A program made the position numbers and the translations under genes. The notes under the pieces are model-generated. The model was not told where the DNA came from. It ran no database searches and saw nothing but the letters and a program-made list of their open reading frames with translations. This document shows, piece after piece, positions 1 to 8,676 of a stretch of 25,037 nucleotides of DNA (positions within the stretch are counted from its first letter, which is position 1; each line of letters begins with the position of its first letter). The stretch is from Chloroflexota bacterium (GTDB lineage: Bacteria > Chloroflexota > Anaerolineae > Anaerolineales > Anaerolineaceae). Where the stretch lies: the NCBI GenBank assembly GCA_029265085.1, contig JAJUJY010000053.1, forward strand, positions 1-25,037, read 5' to 3'.

Positions 1-1
1 A

Positions 2-1189
2 CAGCGAATGAAGGCTTCCGCCATTCGGGAACTATTAAAGCTGACAGAAAATCCAGAAATCATCTCTTTTGCTGGCGGTCTGCCAGCTCCCGATGTGTTC
101 CCAGCCGAGGAAATTGCAGAAGCGTGTATGCGTGTATTAAAAAATAATAGCGCGCAGGCATTGCAATATGGATCTACGGAAGGATATCTTCCTCTTCGTC
201 AGATGATCGCCCGCCACACCAACCGGTATGGAATTGAAGTGACACCTGATAATATCATGATCACGTCCGGATCTCAACAAGCCCTGGACTTGATTGGAAA
301 AATATTTATCAATCATGGTGATCGGATTTTGGTTGAATCACCAACCTATCTTGGTGCACTACAGGCCTGGAATGCATACGGTGCTGAATATGTCGCCGTA
401 GGAACCGATGAAAACGGGTTAAAAACTGATGAACTTGAACAAGCCTTACGCACAGGCCCCAAATTTCTCTATGTTTTGCCTAATTTCCAAAATCCGATGG
501 GCGTAACCATCTCAATGGAACGACGGCATAAATTGATTGAAATGGCCGATCGTTACGGCGTGCCAATCATTGAGGATGATCCATATGGGCAGCTTCGTTA
601 TGAAGGTGAACATCTCCCCTCCGTCGTATCCCTGGATAGCAAGTACCGCCAACAGAACGGCTGCTATAGCGGTAATGTGATTTATCTCAGCACTTTCTCC
701 AAGATTTTATCCCCTGGCCTGCGTTTAGCCTGGGTCATTGCCCCGCCTGAGGTGATACACAAATTGGTCCTGGCCAAGCAGGGTGCCGACTTACACACAG
801 CCACGTTTAACCAGGTTGTGGCACATGAAGTCGGTAGCGGCGGCTTTATCGACAAGCACATTGAAACAATTTGCAATGTGTACCGCGAGCGGCGCAATGT
901 GATGCTGGATGCACTTGACGAACATATGCCAGAAGGTGTTTACTGGACTCGCCCACAAGGCGGACTTTTCCTCTGGGTGAAAACACCGGAATGGATGAAT
1001 ACAACCGAGCTATTTAAAGAAGCTGTTCGCAATAAAGTGGCGTATGTGCCTGGCGACTCTTTCCATCCCAATGGTGGTGGCTTCAACACCATGCGGCTTA
1101 ACTTCTCCTATTGCCCTCCTGAGTTAATCAATGAAGGAATCGGCCGCTTAGGAAGAATGTTAAAAGAACAGATCCAGAACCATAAATAG
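2..1189 (+). CDS. PLP-dependent aminotransferase (LysN/2-aminoadipate transaminase-like), 5' truncated
   Basis: Fold-type I aminotransferase that transfers amino groups between an amino acid and a 2-oxo acid in the cytoplasm. From the ATG at 8, residues 21-26 are FAGGLP, Asn162 lies in NFQNP, Asp191 lies in EDDPY (PLP ring nitrogen), the Schiff-base Lys is K232 in STFSKILSPG, and the carboxylate-binding Arg is R363. These match the ARO8/LysN/MocR-like branch. The frame is open upstream of the ATG at 8 (codons for Gln-Arg at 2-7). Family members carry about 15 or more residues before the 'MKASAIRE' segment, so the start probably lies outside the window and this ATG is internal. Whether a GntR-type DNA-binding domain precedes it cannot be seen. 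Substrate is not determinable; aromatic or branched amino acids, or 2-aminoadipate, are all possible. It ends at a shared terminator facing the nucleoside kinase gene. Confidence 0.9.
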   Translation, partial: QRMKASAIRELLKLTENPEIISFAGGLPAPDVFPAEEIAEACMRVLKNNSAQALQYGSTEGYLPLRQMIARHTNRYGIEVTPDNIMITSGSQQALDLIGKIFINHGDRILVESPTYLGALQAWNAYGAEYVAVGTDENGLKTDELEQALRTGPKFLYVLPNFQNPMGVTISMERRHKLIEMADRYGVPIIEDDPYGQLRYEGEHLPSVVSLDSKYRQQNGCYSGNVIYLSTFSKILSPGLRLAWVIAPPEVIHKLVLAKQGADLHTATFNQVVAHEVGSGGFIDKHIETICNVYRERRNVMLDALDEHMPEGVYWTRPQGGLFLWVKTPEWMNTTELFKEAVRNKVAYVPGDSFHPNGGGFNTMRLNFSYCPPELINEGIGRLGRMLKEQIQNHK

Positions 1190-1201
1190 GCCAATTCAAC
1201 A

Positions 1202-1235
1202 AAAAAAGAACTCGGAAAAATCCGAGTTCTTTTTT
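1202..1235. terminator. Bidirectional rho-independent terminator
   Basis: A 9-bp stem (GAACTCGGA, 1208-1216, with TCCGAGTTC, 1221-1229) and an AAAA loop are flanked by A6-7 on the left and T6 on the right. Either strand therefore gives a GC stem followed by a U-run. It serves the plus-strand aminotransferase (stop at 1187-1189) and the minus-strand kinase, whose stop codon (1237-1239) lies just outside the hairpin. Confidence 0.9.
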
Positions 1236-1236
1236 C

Positions 1237-2964
1237 TTATCCATTGATAGCTCTGGACCACAATTTAAAATGCCGCAAACTAGAATCCCCCACAAATTCC
1301 CGCAAGATTGAATTTTCCGGAATGATATCAGTCTCGACAGGAGAAAACCATTCCAAAAATGCCAGTAACCGTTTCGCCTCAATATATTCTTCCGTACCGT
1401 GAGGTACCTGCCGAAGGAGTGGAACAGCCAATGGCTTTAGGGCAGATAATTCATACACCAATGCAGAATTAAACATCTCGTCTGCATTTTCTTGATAGGG
1501 AAAAATGTGGTTTTTCTCACCGCGCCGCACGGATTCCCATCGAGCAATCGTATCCATTGCACTATAACCGCGTTCACGAGAATCGCGAACAATCCGGCGG
1601 ATTAATCGTGTATCCGTGGTCGAAATCCGGTTATGCCGGTCAAGATTCAACTGCGTCAAACATGAGATATAAATCCGGAAAGTTTTTTCTCCAGGGATAT
1701 CCGGTAGTAATTTCGGGTTTAAGCCGTGGATCCCTTCCAAAATAATCAATTGATCCGAACGCAGTTGCACAATATCACCCGGTTCGCTTCGCCCCAGTTT
1801 AAAATTAAATCGCGGGAGCTGTGTTTTCTTTCCTGCCAATAATTCCGCCAGATTTTCCTCTAATCGCTGGATATCCAGAGCTTCAAGGGCTTCATAATCG
1901 TACTCGCCGTTTTTGTCTTTAGGTGTCTTTTCCCGATCAACAAAAAAATTATCCAGCTCAAGCGGAAATGGAGAAAATCCATAGGCAAGAAGCTGAACAG
2001 CCAATCGTTTGGAAAATGTGGTCTTGCCCGAAGAGGATGGACCAGCAATTAACACAATCCGGGAATCATGCGATCGATCCACAATTTGCCGGGCAATCTC
2101 AGCAATTTTTTGCTCATGCAGCGCTTCAGAAACGAGCACAATTTCACGAACCCGGTCCGCTGAAATTGCATCATTTAATGAACCAACACTTTCAATACCC
2201 AGGCGCTGCAGCCAATCCCCATATTGCCGGAATGTTTTTAACAACATCGGATAATCAGGCATGGGCAGTAAGCGAGCAGGGTCATGCCGGCGAGGAAATC
2301 TCAAGATAAATCCTGCATCCAGAGGTTTAAGTTCAAACCAACGTAGATACCCTGTGGAGGGAACCATATATCCGTGATGGTAATCTTGATGATTTGTTAA
2401 TTGATATAAAACCAAAGTAGCTTTTTGGCGATACCTGAGCAATTGAACTTTGTCCTGATATCCTTTGTTCGCAAATATTTCGATCGCTTCCTGGAGGGGA
2501 ACTTGCCTGCGCTCCAATGGTAGATTCTGGTCAACCAAAGAACACATATGCTTTTCAAGCTTTTCCAACTCCATCTGTGATAAAGGTCCTCTTCCCCCAA
2601 CCTGGCAGTAATATCCGCCGGAAGAAACCGAATGATCCACAGTTAAGGTCGCTTCTGGAAATAATTCCTCAAACGCAGCATCCAGTAAAAAGATTAATGA
2701 ACGGCGATAAATCCGCGCGCCATCAGCATCTGACATTGTGATTGGACGAACCAGAGCATCCATGCGGATGGGAAAAGTTAATTCCCTCAAATCACCATTA
2801 ATCACAGCCCCAACTACCGGTGGATTATGAAATTCCGGTAACACCTTAAGGAATTCACCTACTGGCAGATTCCGTGGGCCATTTAATACTCGACCATCCG
2901 GTAATTGAATTTCTACGGTATTACGAGGTTTTTTAGAATAGATGATTTTTTGTTCCTGGCTCAT
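1237..2964 (-). CDS. Nucleoside (uridine-like) kinase with N-terminal TGS/ThrRS-like module
   Basis: A 575-residue cytoplasmic protein. Residues ~17-75 look like a TGS domain. Residues ~85-215 resemble the ThrRS/AlaRS second additional (editing-type) domain, with HSVSSGGYYC at 111-120. The C-terminal part is a uridine kinase/phosphoribulokinase-type P-loop kinase: Walker A GPSSSGKT (308-315), an acceptor-binding segment LDNFFVDREKTP (337-348), and the Walker B-like 'ILEGIHGLNP'. This architecture is known in bacterial proteins annotated 'nucleoside kinase' or 'uridine kinase', of about 550 residues, so length is normal. The expected reaction is NTP-dependent phosphorylation of a nucleoside; the true substrate is uncertain. 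The ATG has AGGA seven bases upstream. It lies 84 bp after the glycosyltransferase gene, with a weak TATACT (3003-3008, minus strand) between them, so it could be co-transcribed or have its own promoter. Confidence 0.85.
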   Translation of the reverse strand: MSQEQKIIYSKKPRNTVEIQLPDGRVLNGPRNLPVGEFLKVLPEFHNPPVVGAVINGDLRELTFPIRMDALVRPITMSDADGARIYRRSLIFLLDAAFEELFPEATLTVDHSVSSGGYYCQVGGRGPLSQMELEKLEKHMCSLVDQNLPLERRQVPLQEAIEIFANKGYQDKVQLLRYRQKATLVLYQLTNHQDYHHGYMVPSTGYLRWFELKPLDAGFILRFPRRHDPARLLPMPDYPMLLKTFRQYGDWLQRLGIESVGSLNDAISADRVREIVLVSEALHEQKIAEIARQIVDRSHDSRIVLIAGPSSSGKTTFSKRLAVQLLAYGFSPFPLELDNFFVDREKTPKDKNGEYDYEALEALDIQRLEENLAELLAGKKTQLPRFNFKLGRSEPGDIVQLRSDQLIILEGIHGLNPKLLPDIPGEKTFRIYISCLTQLNLDRHNRISTTDTRLIRRIVRDSRERGYSAMDTIARWESVRRGEKNHIFPYQENADEMFNSALVYELSALKPLAVPLLRQVPHGTEEYIEAKRLLAFLEWFSPVETDIIPENSILREFVGDSSLRHFKLWSRAING

Positions 2965-3048
2965 TTCAGCATCCTAATTTATCAAAACGGTCAATTAATA
3001 AAAGTATATCCGAGAATTTATTCATCCAATCAATCATATATCTAAATG

Positions 3049-5217
3049 CTACTGCTCAAAGATCTGCAATCCGCCCGTAGCTGTACCAATCCATAACCTG
3101 CCTAGGTCGTCCATTGCCAACGCCAACGGTTCAGACCCTAAATAGCCCGAATTATTCGGAACATATTTTTTCCAAACTTTTCCGTCATATGTGGCTAAAA
3201 AGCCACCCGGCTCTGCCGCATAATTAAATCCAACCCATATTTTTCCGTTTCCAGAATCTAATAAACTGGTAATATTGTTTCCTGGAATTTTTGAGTTATC
3301 GGTCCGATGAAATATCCAATCCGCACCATCCCATTGTCCTAATCCACCACCCAGAGATGCTGCCCACACCGTTTGATTTTGGTCAATCATCAAATCAATT
3401 ACGCCTCCCCATCCCAGGTAGATATTACTGAAATCATAAGTCGTCCATTCATTGGTGTTTACCTGAAAGCGTGAAACACCCTTTAGAGACCCAATCCAGA
3501 TCCTATCACCATCCGATAAAGGTTGGATTACAATTGAGAAAGCGGAATCATCCAAAATTCTACTGTTGGAAGTGTTGTAAGCAGCCCAATTCGTGCCGTT
3601 CCATTCGGCTATTCCCCCCATTGTGGTGATCCAAATATGCCCATCCGAATCCTGGGCAATATCATGAATCTCCTGTCTGGACAATCCGGTATCCTCCGTA
3701 ATAAATGTTTGCCATGATTGCCCATCAAAACGAACCAGGCCATTTAATGTTCCAATCCACCATGTCTGATTAAAATCACTATAAATATTCAGGATCCGTC
3801 CCATGGGTAAAGGTGAATTATTCGGCTGGAGCCAGTCGCTACCCAATTCCCAGGGTAAATCCTTCGATGGTTTCCAAACGGCAATCCCATTTTCCGTCCC
3901 CATCAACATCTCTCCGCTATGATCCCATGCCAGAGCAGAAACCATATTCGTTGGTAAAGGAGCCGTTTGCACAGAATATTGGTACCATCCTCGCCGCGCA
4001 AAAGCCATATCGAATTCAAACACTACTTTTCCTAATCCAAGCGCAGCAACAAACCCAATCAATACATACCAGAAGATCTTTGGTGGTTGAGGCAAGATCG
4101 CTTCAAAATAATTCCAATATGATTCTTGATGGCGTAAAAAATGGTAACCTTTGCGCAAAAAGGTAGCTGCCGCAAGAGAAGTAACTGGAGCAAGAATAAT
4201 GGTGTACTGAGGCCACTTCGTTGGCCAAACTAATAACACCAGTATTCCAGTAATAAACCAGACAAGCAGCCAGATTCGTTTTTGACATATCTCAAAATAA
4301 AATCCGAGAATTGCCAAGCCAAAAATCAGCCCGTCCAACAAAATAAAAAAGTAGACCTGGGGATGCCAGGGCGGTGATGAAAAGAGCCAAACAAATGGCT
4401 GATACCAGGGATATCCAACAGATTGAACATGGGTACCCTGGGCATACTGCGTATGAAATAATAATGATTGGAACAAGCGCTGAATCGGATTGCTCCAAAT
4501 TCCAGGGTTAAACAATAAAAATACAAGCACCGACAGGCCTGCTGCCATAAGAAGTGGCTTCCAACCAATATTCCGGTATTGGAAGACAAGGAAAATTAAA
4601 ACAACCACCACCATCAAATAGGTGTATTTACTTGCAGCCGTTACCCCCAATGCAATTGCCGAGATCCAAAGCCACTTCCGGTCCCCTTCCTGTGCCTTTT
4701 TAAAAGCCAATATACTTAGAAAACATGTAAACATTGGTACTGCTTCTAAGTATGCCTGGCTGGTATATTTCAAAGACATTCCGTGAAGTGCATACAATAA
4801 GCCTGCCAAAGGATCGATTATCGCGACCAACAAAACAGCCAACACACCAAACAACGCCGAAATAGACCGGGCGATATACAGATCCGTCTGGCTTCCTGGC
4901 CTCACATCGGTAAGCAGATAAGGTAGAGAATACAGCAGCTTAACAAAGGATGGATGCTCAAGATTTCCTTGATAATTAACCAATCCGGAAATATCTCCAG
5001 ATTTCAGGCTCTTTGCATAATCTGCACCCACCTGTAAATAAACCGGTTCATCAAAGTCAACTGGCAATAACCAGACCGACCATGCATGTAATAAAATGCT
5101 GAGCAGAACAATCAACCCAATCGAGTAACTGCGCCTCCACCAGGTCGGTGGAAATTTTTTTCGCGGTGTTTCAATCGATTCAGCCTTTAAATCTATATCG
5201 TTGTAAAGATAACCCAT
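3049..5217 (-). CDS. GT-C (GT39/ArnT-like) membrane glycosyltransferase fused to a C-terminal seven-repeat beta-propeller
   Basis: A 722-residue polytopic membrane protein. TM1 is at ~33-51, followed at once by the acidic first-loop motif DFDEP (54-58) typical of lipid-linked-sugar glycosyltransferases of the GT39/PMT/ArnT superfamily. About ten more hydrophobic segments run to ~400. Residues ~421-722 form a soluble domain of seven repeats of the 'W(I/V)G(T/S)..GG(L/I)..(W/F)(D/N)G..W' type, the Reg_prop propeller family, beginning near 425, 474, 516, 559, 605, 649 and 696. If the membrane topology follows ArnT, the propeller is outside the membrane. Acceptor and sugar are unknown. The gene starts 27 bp after the lipoprotein GH13 and is probably in its operon; no Shine-Dalgarno is evident at the ATG. 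The membrane half could also be annotated as a dolichyl-phosphate-mannose mannosyltransferase-like protein. Confidence 0.82.
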   Translation of the reverse strand: MGYLYNDIDLKAESIETPRKKFPPTWWRRSYSIGLIVLLSILLHAWSVWLLPVDFDEPVYLQVGADYAKSLKSGDISGLVNYQGNLEHPSFVKLLYSLPYLLTDVRPGSQTDLYIARSISALFGVLAVLLVAIIDPLAGLLYALHGMSLKYTSQAYLEAVPMFTCFLSILAFKKAQEGDRKWLWISAIALGVTAASKYTYLMVVVVLIFLVFQYRNIGWKPLLMAAGLSVLVFLLFNPGIWSNPIQRLFQSLLFHTQYAQGTHVQSVGYPWYQPFVWLFSSPPWHPQVYFFILLDGLIFGLAILGFYFEICQKRIWLLVWFITGILVLLVWPTKWPQYTIILAPVTSLAAATFLRKGYHFLRHQESYWNYFEAILPQPPKIFWYVLIGFVAALGLGKVVFEFDMAFARRGWYQYSVQTAPLPTNMVSALAWDHSGEMLMGTENGIAVWKPSKDLPWELGSDWLQPNNSPLPMGRILNIYSDFNQTWWIGTLNGLVRFDGQSWQTFITEDTGLSRQEIHDIAQDSDGHIWITTMGGIAEWNGTNWAAYNTSNSRILDDSAFSIVIQPLSDGDRIWIGSLKGVSRFQVNTNEWTTYDFSNIYLGWGGVIDLMIDQNQTVWAASLGGGLGQWDGADWIFHRTDNSKIPGNNITSLLDSGNGKIWVGFNYAAEPGGFLATYDGKVWKKYVPNNSGYLGSEPLALAMDDLGRLWIGTATGGLQIFEQ

Positions 5218-5244
5218 ACGTTAATATTCTTTGGTTTAAATAGA

Positions 5245-6903
5245 TTATTTCAAATAGATGATCAAGGATGCACCGCCTGGCAATTCCGCTAAGGGGCGAT
5301 ATTCTGAAAAACCACCTTGATCATTAACTTTTAGAGCCGGGTATTTGCCTTCCCCCAACAACGGGATCATTTGATACGTGCCCTTTTCAAGACCTTTATC
5401 CAACGATAATTGATAATCTTTCACAGGTTGAGTATCTAAATTCACCAAAATCAGGATTGCTTCTCCTTCATAACTTCTCAGAGCTGCATACACCTTCCCA
5501 TGATCCGTAGAAACTTCCTGATAGGTACCAACCCTCAAGGCAGGTTGATCTAACCGAAGTCGAATTAAATCCCGGTAAAGCGATAAAAGCGAATCTGGAT
5601 CATCCGTCTGAATGGCGACATTTACCTCTTCATAATCACCATTCACTGCTCGCCAGGCAGGCCCGGCCGTAAAGCCAGCGCGATTTTCGCTATTCCACTG
5701 CATGGGGGTGCGAATATCCTCGTCCGGTTTTACACCGCGCATACCGATTTCTTCGCCATAATAAAGAAACGGGATTCCTGGAGAGGTTAACAATAATACA
5801 GCGGCTGATTTCGCTTTCTTCACATCTCCCTGAAATTGTGACATTACCCGGTTCTGATCATGGTTGGTCAGAAAATTCGCTTTTTGATTGAAGGGAAATA
5901 AATTCGTTGCAAATTTGGTCGCGTTGCTGATTTTTCTGGCATCGCTTCCAGCCACACCTTCTACCCACGCCTGGGCAGTTTCAAAGTCAAAAACAACGTC
6001 GAATTCCTTGTTTTTGACATATTGCACAGCTGCAAAATTAGTCGTCCAAACCTCCCCAACCGTAAATGCATTGGGGTCAATACCCTTATAGTAAGCGAAC
6101 CACTCTTGATACCATTCATGAGTCGCTTTTGTATTTTCTTGCTCTTTTCCGTCCTCAATTAAATGGCGGGCACCATCCACACGAAAACCATCAATGCCGA
6201 CCTCTTTCAGCCAAAATTCTGTGATTTTGTACATCTCATCCGTAACTGCCTGGGTCTGGTAGTTTAAGTCCGGCATACCCGACCAGAAAATCCCATAATA
6301 ATATTCATTCTCTAAGGTTTTATGCCAGACGGTCTGCCCCCAAGGTCCCGCAAAATTGGGATTTTCTTTTGCCCAGATATACCAGCTTCGATATGGTGAA
6401 TTTGGGTCTTTCGAGGCAGCAAACCACGGATGATCTACGGAAGTATGATTAATGACCAGATCCATTATCACCCGGATACCGCGTTGATGAGCAGCCTCCA
6501 AAAACGCCTTAAAATCATCCATCGTTCCGTAATCCGGATTGACTGCATAATAATCGGTAACATCATAACCATGATAAGACGGGGATGGATTGATTGGCAT
6601 CAGCCAGATACCGGTGATACCTAAATCCGTTGTGGTTTTTGGGTCGCCGTCATTCAAGTAATCTAATTTCTCGGTCAGTCCTTTAAAATCACCGATTCCA
6701 TCCCCATTGCTGTCATAAAAACTGCGCACAAAAATCTCGTAAAACACGCTGTCATTCCACCAGGCATACTCTCCCGTACCATTTGGATACCCAGCAGGTG
6801 GAGATGATTTCACCTGGCCGCCACAACCAGTTAACCCAATCAAAAAACTTACCAGGAGCACCATCAAAATGACCTTCTGGAAATACGAATGATTTTTGTG
6901 CAT
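5245..6903 (-). CDS. GH13 alpha-amylase/alpha-glucosidase, surface lipoprotein
   Basis: A 552-residue alpha-glucan hydrolase exported as a lipoprotein. The signal segment at 8-26 ends in the lipobox LTGC (lipidated Cys27). The catalytic (beta/alpha)8 barrel holds the calcium-type loop DSNGDGIGD (64-72), region I DLVINH (148-153), nucleophile Asp243 in FRVDGARH, acid/base Glu284 in TVGEVW, and transition-state Asp349 in TNHDQNR. A C-terminal beta domain follows from ~460. All catalytic residues are present and length is normal for oligo-1,6-glucosidase/alpha-amylase-type GH13; exact linkage preference cannot be read. The start is supported by GGAG seven bases upstream of the ATG. It lies 12 bp after the cytoplasmic GH13, clearly in the maltodextrin operon, and probably feeds oligosaccharides to the MalE-like protein. 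Confidence 0.92.
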   Translation of the reverse strand: MHKNHSYFQKVILMVLLVSFLIGLTGCGGQVKSSPPAGYPNGTGEYAWWNDSVFYEIFVRSFYDSNGDGIGDFKGLTEKLDYLNDGDPKTTTDLGITGIWLMPINPSPSYHGYDVTDYYAVNPDYGTMDDFKAFLEAAHQRGIRVIMDLVINHTSVDHPWFAASKDPNSPYRSWYIWAKENPNFAGPWGQTVWHKTLENEYYYGIFWSGMPDLNYQTQAVTDEMYKITEFWLKEVGIDGFRVDGARHLIEDGKEQENTKATHEWYQEWFAYYKGIDPNAFTVGEVWTTNFAAVQYVKNKEFDVVFDFETAQAWVEGVAGSDARKISNATKFATNLFPFNQKANFLTNHDQNRVMSQFQGDVKKAKSAAVLLLTSPGIPFLYYGEEIGMRGVKPDEDIRTPMQWNSENRAGFTAGPAWRAVNGDYEEVNVAIQTDDPDSLLSLYRDLIRLRLDQPALRVGTYQEVSTDHGKVYAALRSYEGEAILILVNLDTQPVKDYQLSLDKGLEKGTYQMIPLLGEGKYPALKVNDQGGFSEYRPLAELPGGASLIIYLK

Positions 6904-6915
6904 TAGTTAACTCCG

Positions 6916-8676
6916 TTATGTCTTAAGAATACCGCCGGAATAGGCTGGTAAATTAATCCATCCATTTTGATCTTGATGGAGTTTTTGTTCAGTTGTAGAA
7001 ATCAAAATCGTTCCTTGAGGAGCTTTTACTTTTTGATCTTCACCACTAAGGTTTAAGAATGTCCAATACGAATGAGTAGAAGTTGCTCTTTCCGCAAGAT
7101 ATACAAAAGCGGTATCTGTGTGTTGAATTAATTTGCCTTCAACCAGTTTAGGGTGATTTTTGCGAAGAGCGATTAATTCTCGATACCAATTGAATAAGCT
7201 GTTGTCTGGTTGTTCCCACGGCATTGGCAATCTGGATTCCTCTGGCAAGCCACGGCCATCCTGCCGGACGTCTCGTTCTTGAGACAATCCAATTTCCGTT
7301 CCATAATAAATCACCGGTGCGCCAATTAAGCCAAACTGACAAAGCGCTGCCATTTTCAAGCGACGTTTATCATTTCCAGCAGCCCACAAGAATCGGTTCA
7401 TATCATGATTATCTAAAAAGGAAGGCCGAGAAAAAGTATCCGGGAAAAATTCATCATGCCGGCTGATAAATCGCGATAGTTTAAAGGCACTCCAATTCCC
7501 AAATGCTATGGATTGGCGCAGCCCCTCTAAGAGGATAAAATCAAGAGCACCATCCAATCCACCCGCAAACGTCAATTGAACATCCGATGGGTCAACAATT
7601 TCTCCAAAGGTCCAGCAATCGGGTCGAACTGAACGGGTGACCCTGCGGAACTCAGCCCAAAAATCAGCTGAAGGACCTATCGCATAATCCACACGATAAC
7701 CATCCACACCCATCTCCAACCAGTATTTTACAGCCGACAATAAATAATCTCGGGCGGCCTGTTTGCGCAAATTAATTTGGGGCATCTCTTTTACCCCAAA
7801 GAAGGATTCATATTGATCTGGCCAATGCTTGAAGGTGTACCAATCGCGATACGGGCTGTCCGGTCTCGAAATCGCATCTTGAAAGGATTTATGCAAATTT
7901 GAAAAGTGATTAGGAACTAAATCCAAAATTATCCGGATGCCATTTAGATGAGCAAGGTTGATTAATTCTTGCAAATCCGCTTTGGTTCCTAACCGTGGCT
8001 CAATTTCAAATAGATCCGTTGCATCATACCCATGATGCGATGGGCTGGGGAAAATAGGTGTCAACCACAATGTGTTCACACCAAGATTAATCAAGTAATC
8101 TAATTTTTCGGTGATCCCGCGTATTGTTCCCCCAAAAAAACCAGAAGGAGAATCCGGTTTCAACCATTGTTTTCCATTCCCGGGATTAAACCGGTCGACA
8201 AAGATTTCGTAAACGACCGCGTTTTTCGCCCATTCTGGAGCCGGATCATCGTCAATCCAACAGGCATAATAAGTATTATGATCTGCAAAAACTTCGCCTT
8301 GTTCAGCATCCGCACAGCTTATCCGGTAACGCAGCAATGTCTTGGCTGGCTGTCCAGGCAGAACTGCCCGAAAATGGCGAATGTATCCCCATAGGACAGT
8401 ATCCCACTCCGTCTTCACAACCTCTAACGGGGTTGCATATCCACGAGTGGCAAGACCATCTGCACCTTCCGGGTCAGTTCCATCGGTCGTCCAATACACC
8501 CAGGCCCGGTCGCCAGGGCTGGCCGGGCCTGATGTAGCATGGATTATGATGGGCTGGGCAGGAGCAGGATCGATTGGGTCGCGATGGTGGTTATGAGTAA
8601 CCCCAGAGCGAAAACCATATACTCTTTCGCGACGAAGTTCGTCCGTAGCAAGTGTGCCAAAAATGAAATCGTTCAT
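6916..8676 (-). CDS. GH13 alpha-glucan hydrolase, cytoplasmic (cyclomaltodextrinase/neopullulanase-like)
   Basis: A 586-residue GH13 enzyme without a signal peptide, so expected to act on imported maltodextrins. Residues ~41-140 form an N-terminal beta domain containing VYWTTDGTDPEG (60-71), reminiscent of chitobiase C-terminal/CBM-like folds rather than a plain CBM34. The barrel begins at ~152 (VVYEIFVDRF). Region I is DLVPNH (252-257), the nucleophile is Asp330 in GYRVDY, the acid/base is Glu359 in TFGEIV, and the third carboxylate is Asp425 in LDNHDMNR. The segment FFGGTIRGITEKLDYL resembles cyclomaltodextrinases and neopullulanases. Its ATG overlaps the malG stop (TAATG), with AAAGG just upstream, so the two are translationally coupled. 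Product specificity is inferred only from family resemblance. Confidence 0.9.
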   Translation of the reverse strand: MNDFIFGTLATDELRRERVYGFRSGVTHNHHRDPIDPAPAQPIIIHATSGPASPGDRAWVYWTTDGTDPEGADGLATRGYATPLEVVKTEWDTVLWGYIRHFRAVLPGQPAKTLLRYRISCADAEQGEVFADHNTYYACWIDDDPAPEWAKNAVVYEIFVDRFNPGNGKQWLKPDSPSGFFGGTIRGITEKLDYLINLGVNTLWLTPIFPSPSHHGYDATDLFEIEPRLGTKADLQELINLAHLNGIRIILDLVPNHFSNLHKSFQDAISRPDSPYRDWYTFKHWPDQYESFFGVKEMPQINLRKQAARDYLLSAVKYWLEMGVDGYRVDYAIGPSADFWAEFRRVTRSVRPDCWTFGEIVDPSDVQLTFAGGLDGALDFILLEGLRQSIAFGNWSAFKLSRFISRHDEFFPDTFSRPSFLDNHDMNRFLWAAGNDKRRLKMAALCQFGLIGAPVIYYGTEIGLSQERDVRQDGRGLPEESRLPMPWEQPDNSLFNWYRELIALRKNHPKLVEGKLIQHTDTAFVYLAERATSTHSYWTFLNLSGEDQKVKAPQGTILISTTEQKLHQDQNGWINLPAYSGGILKT

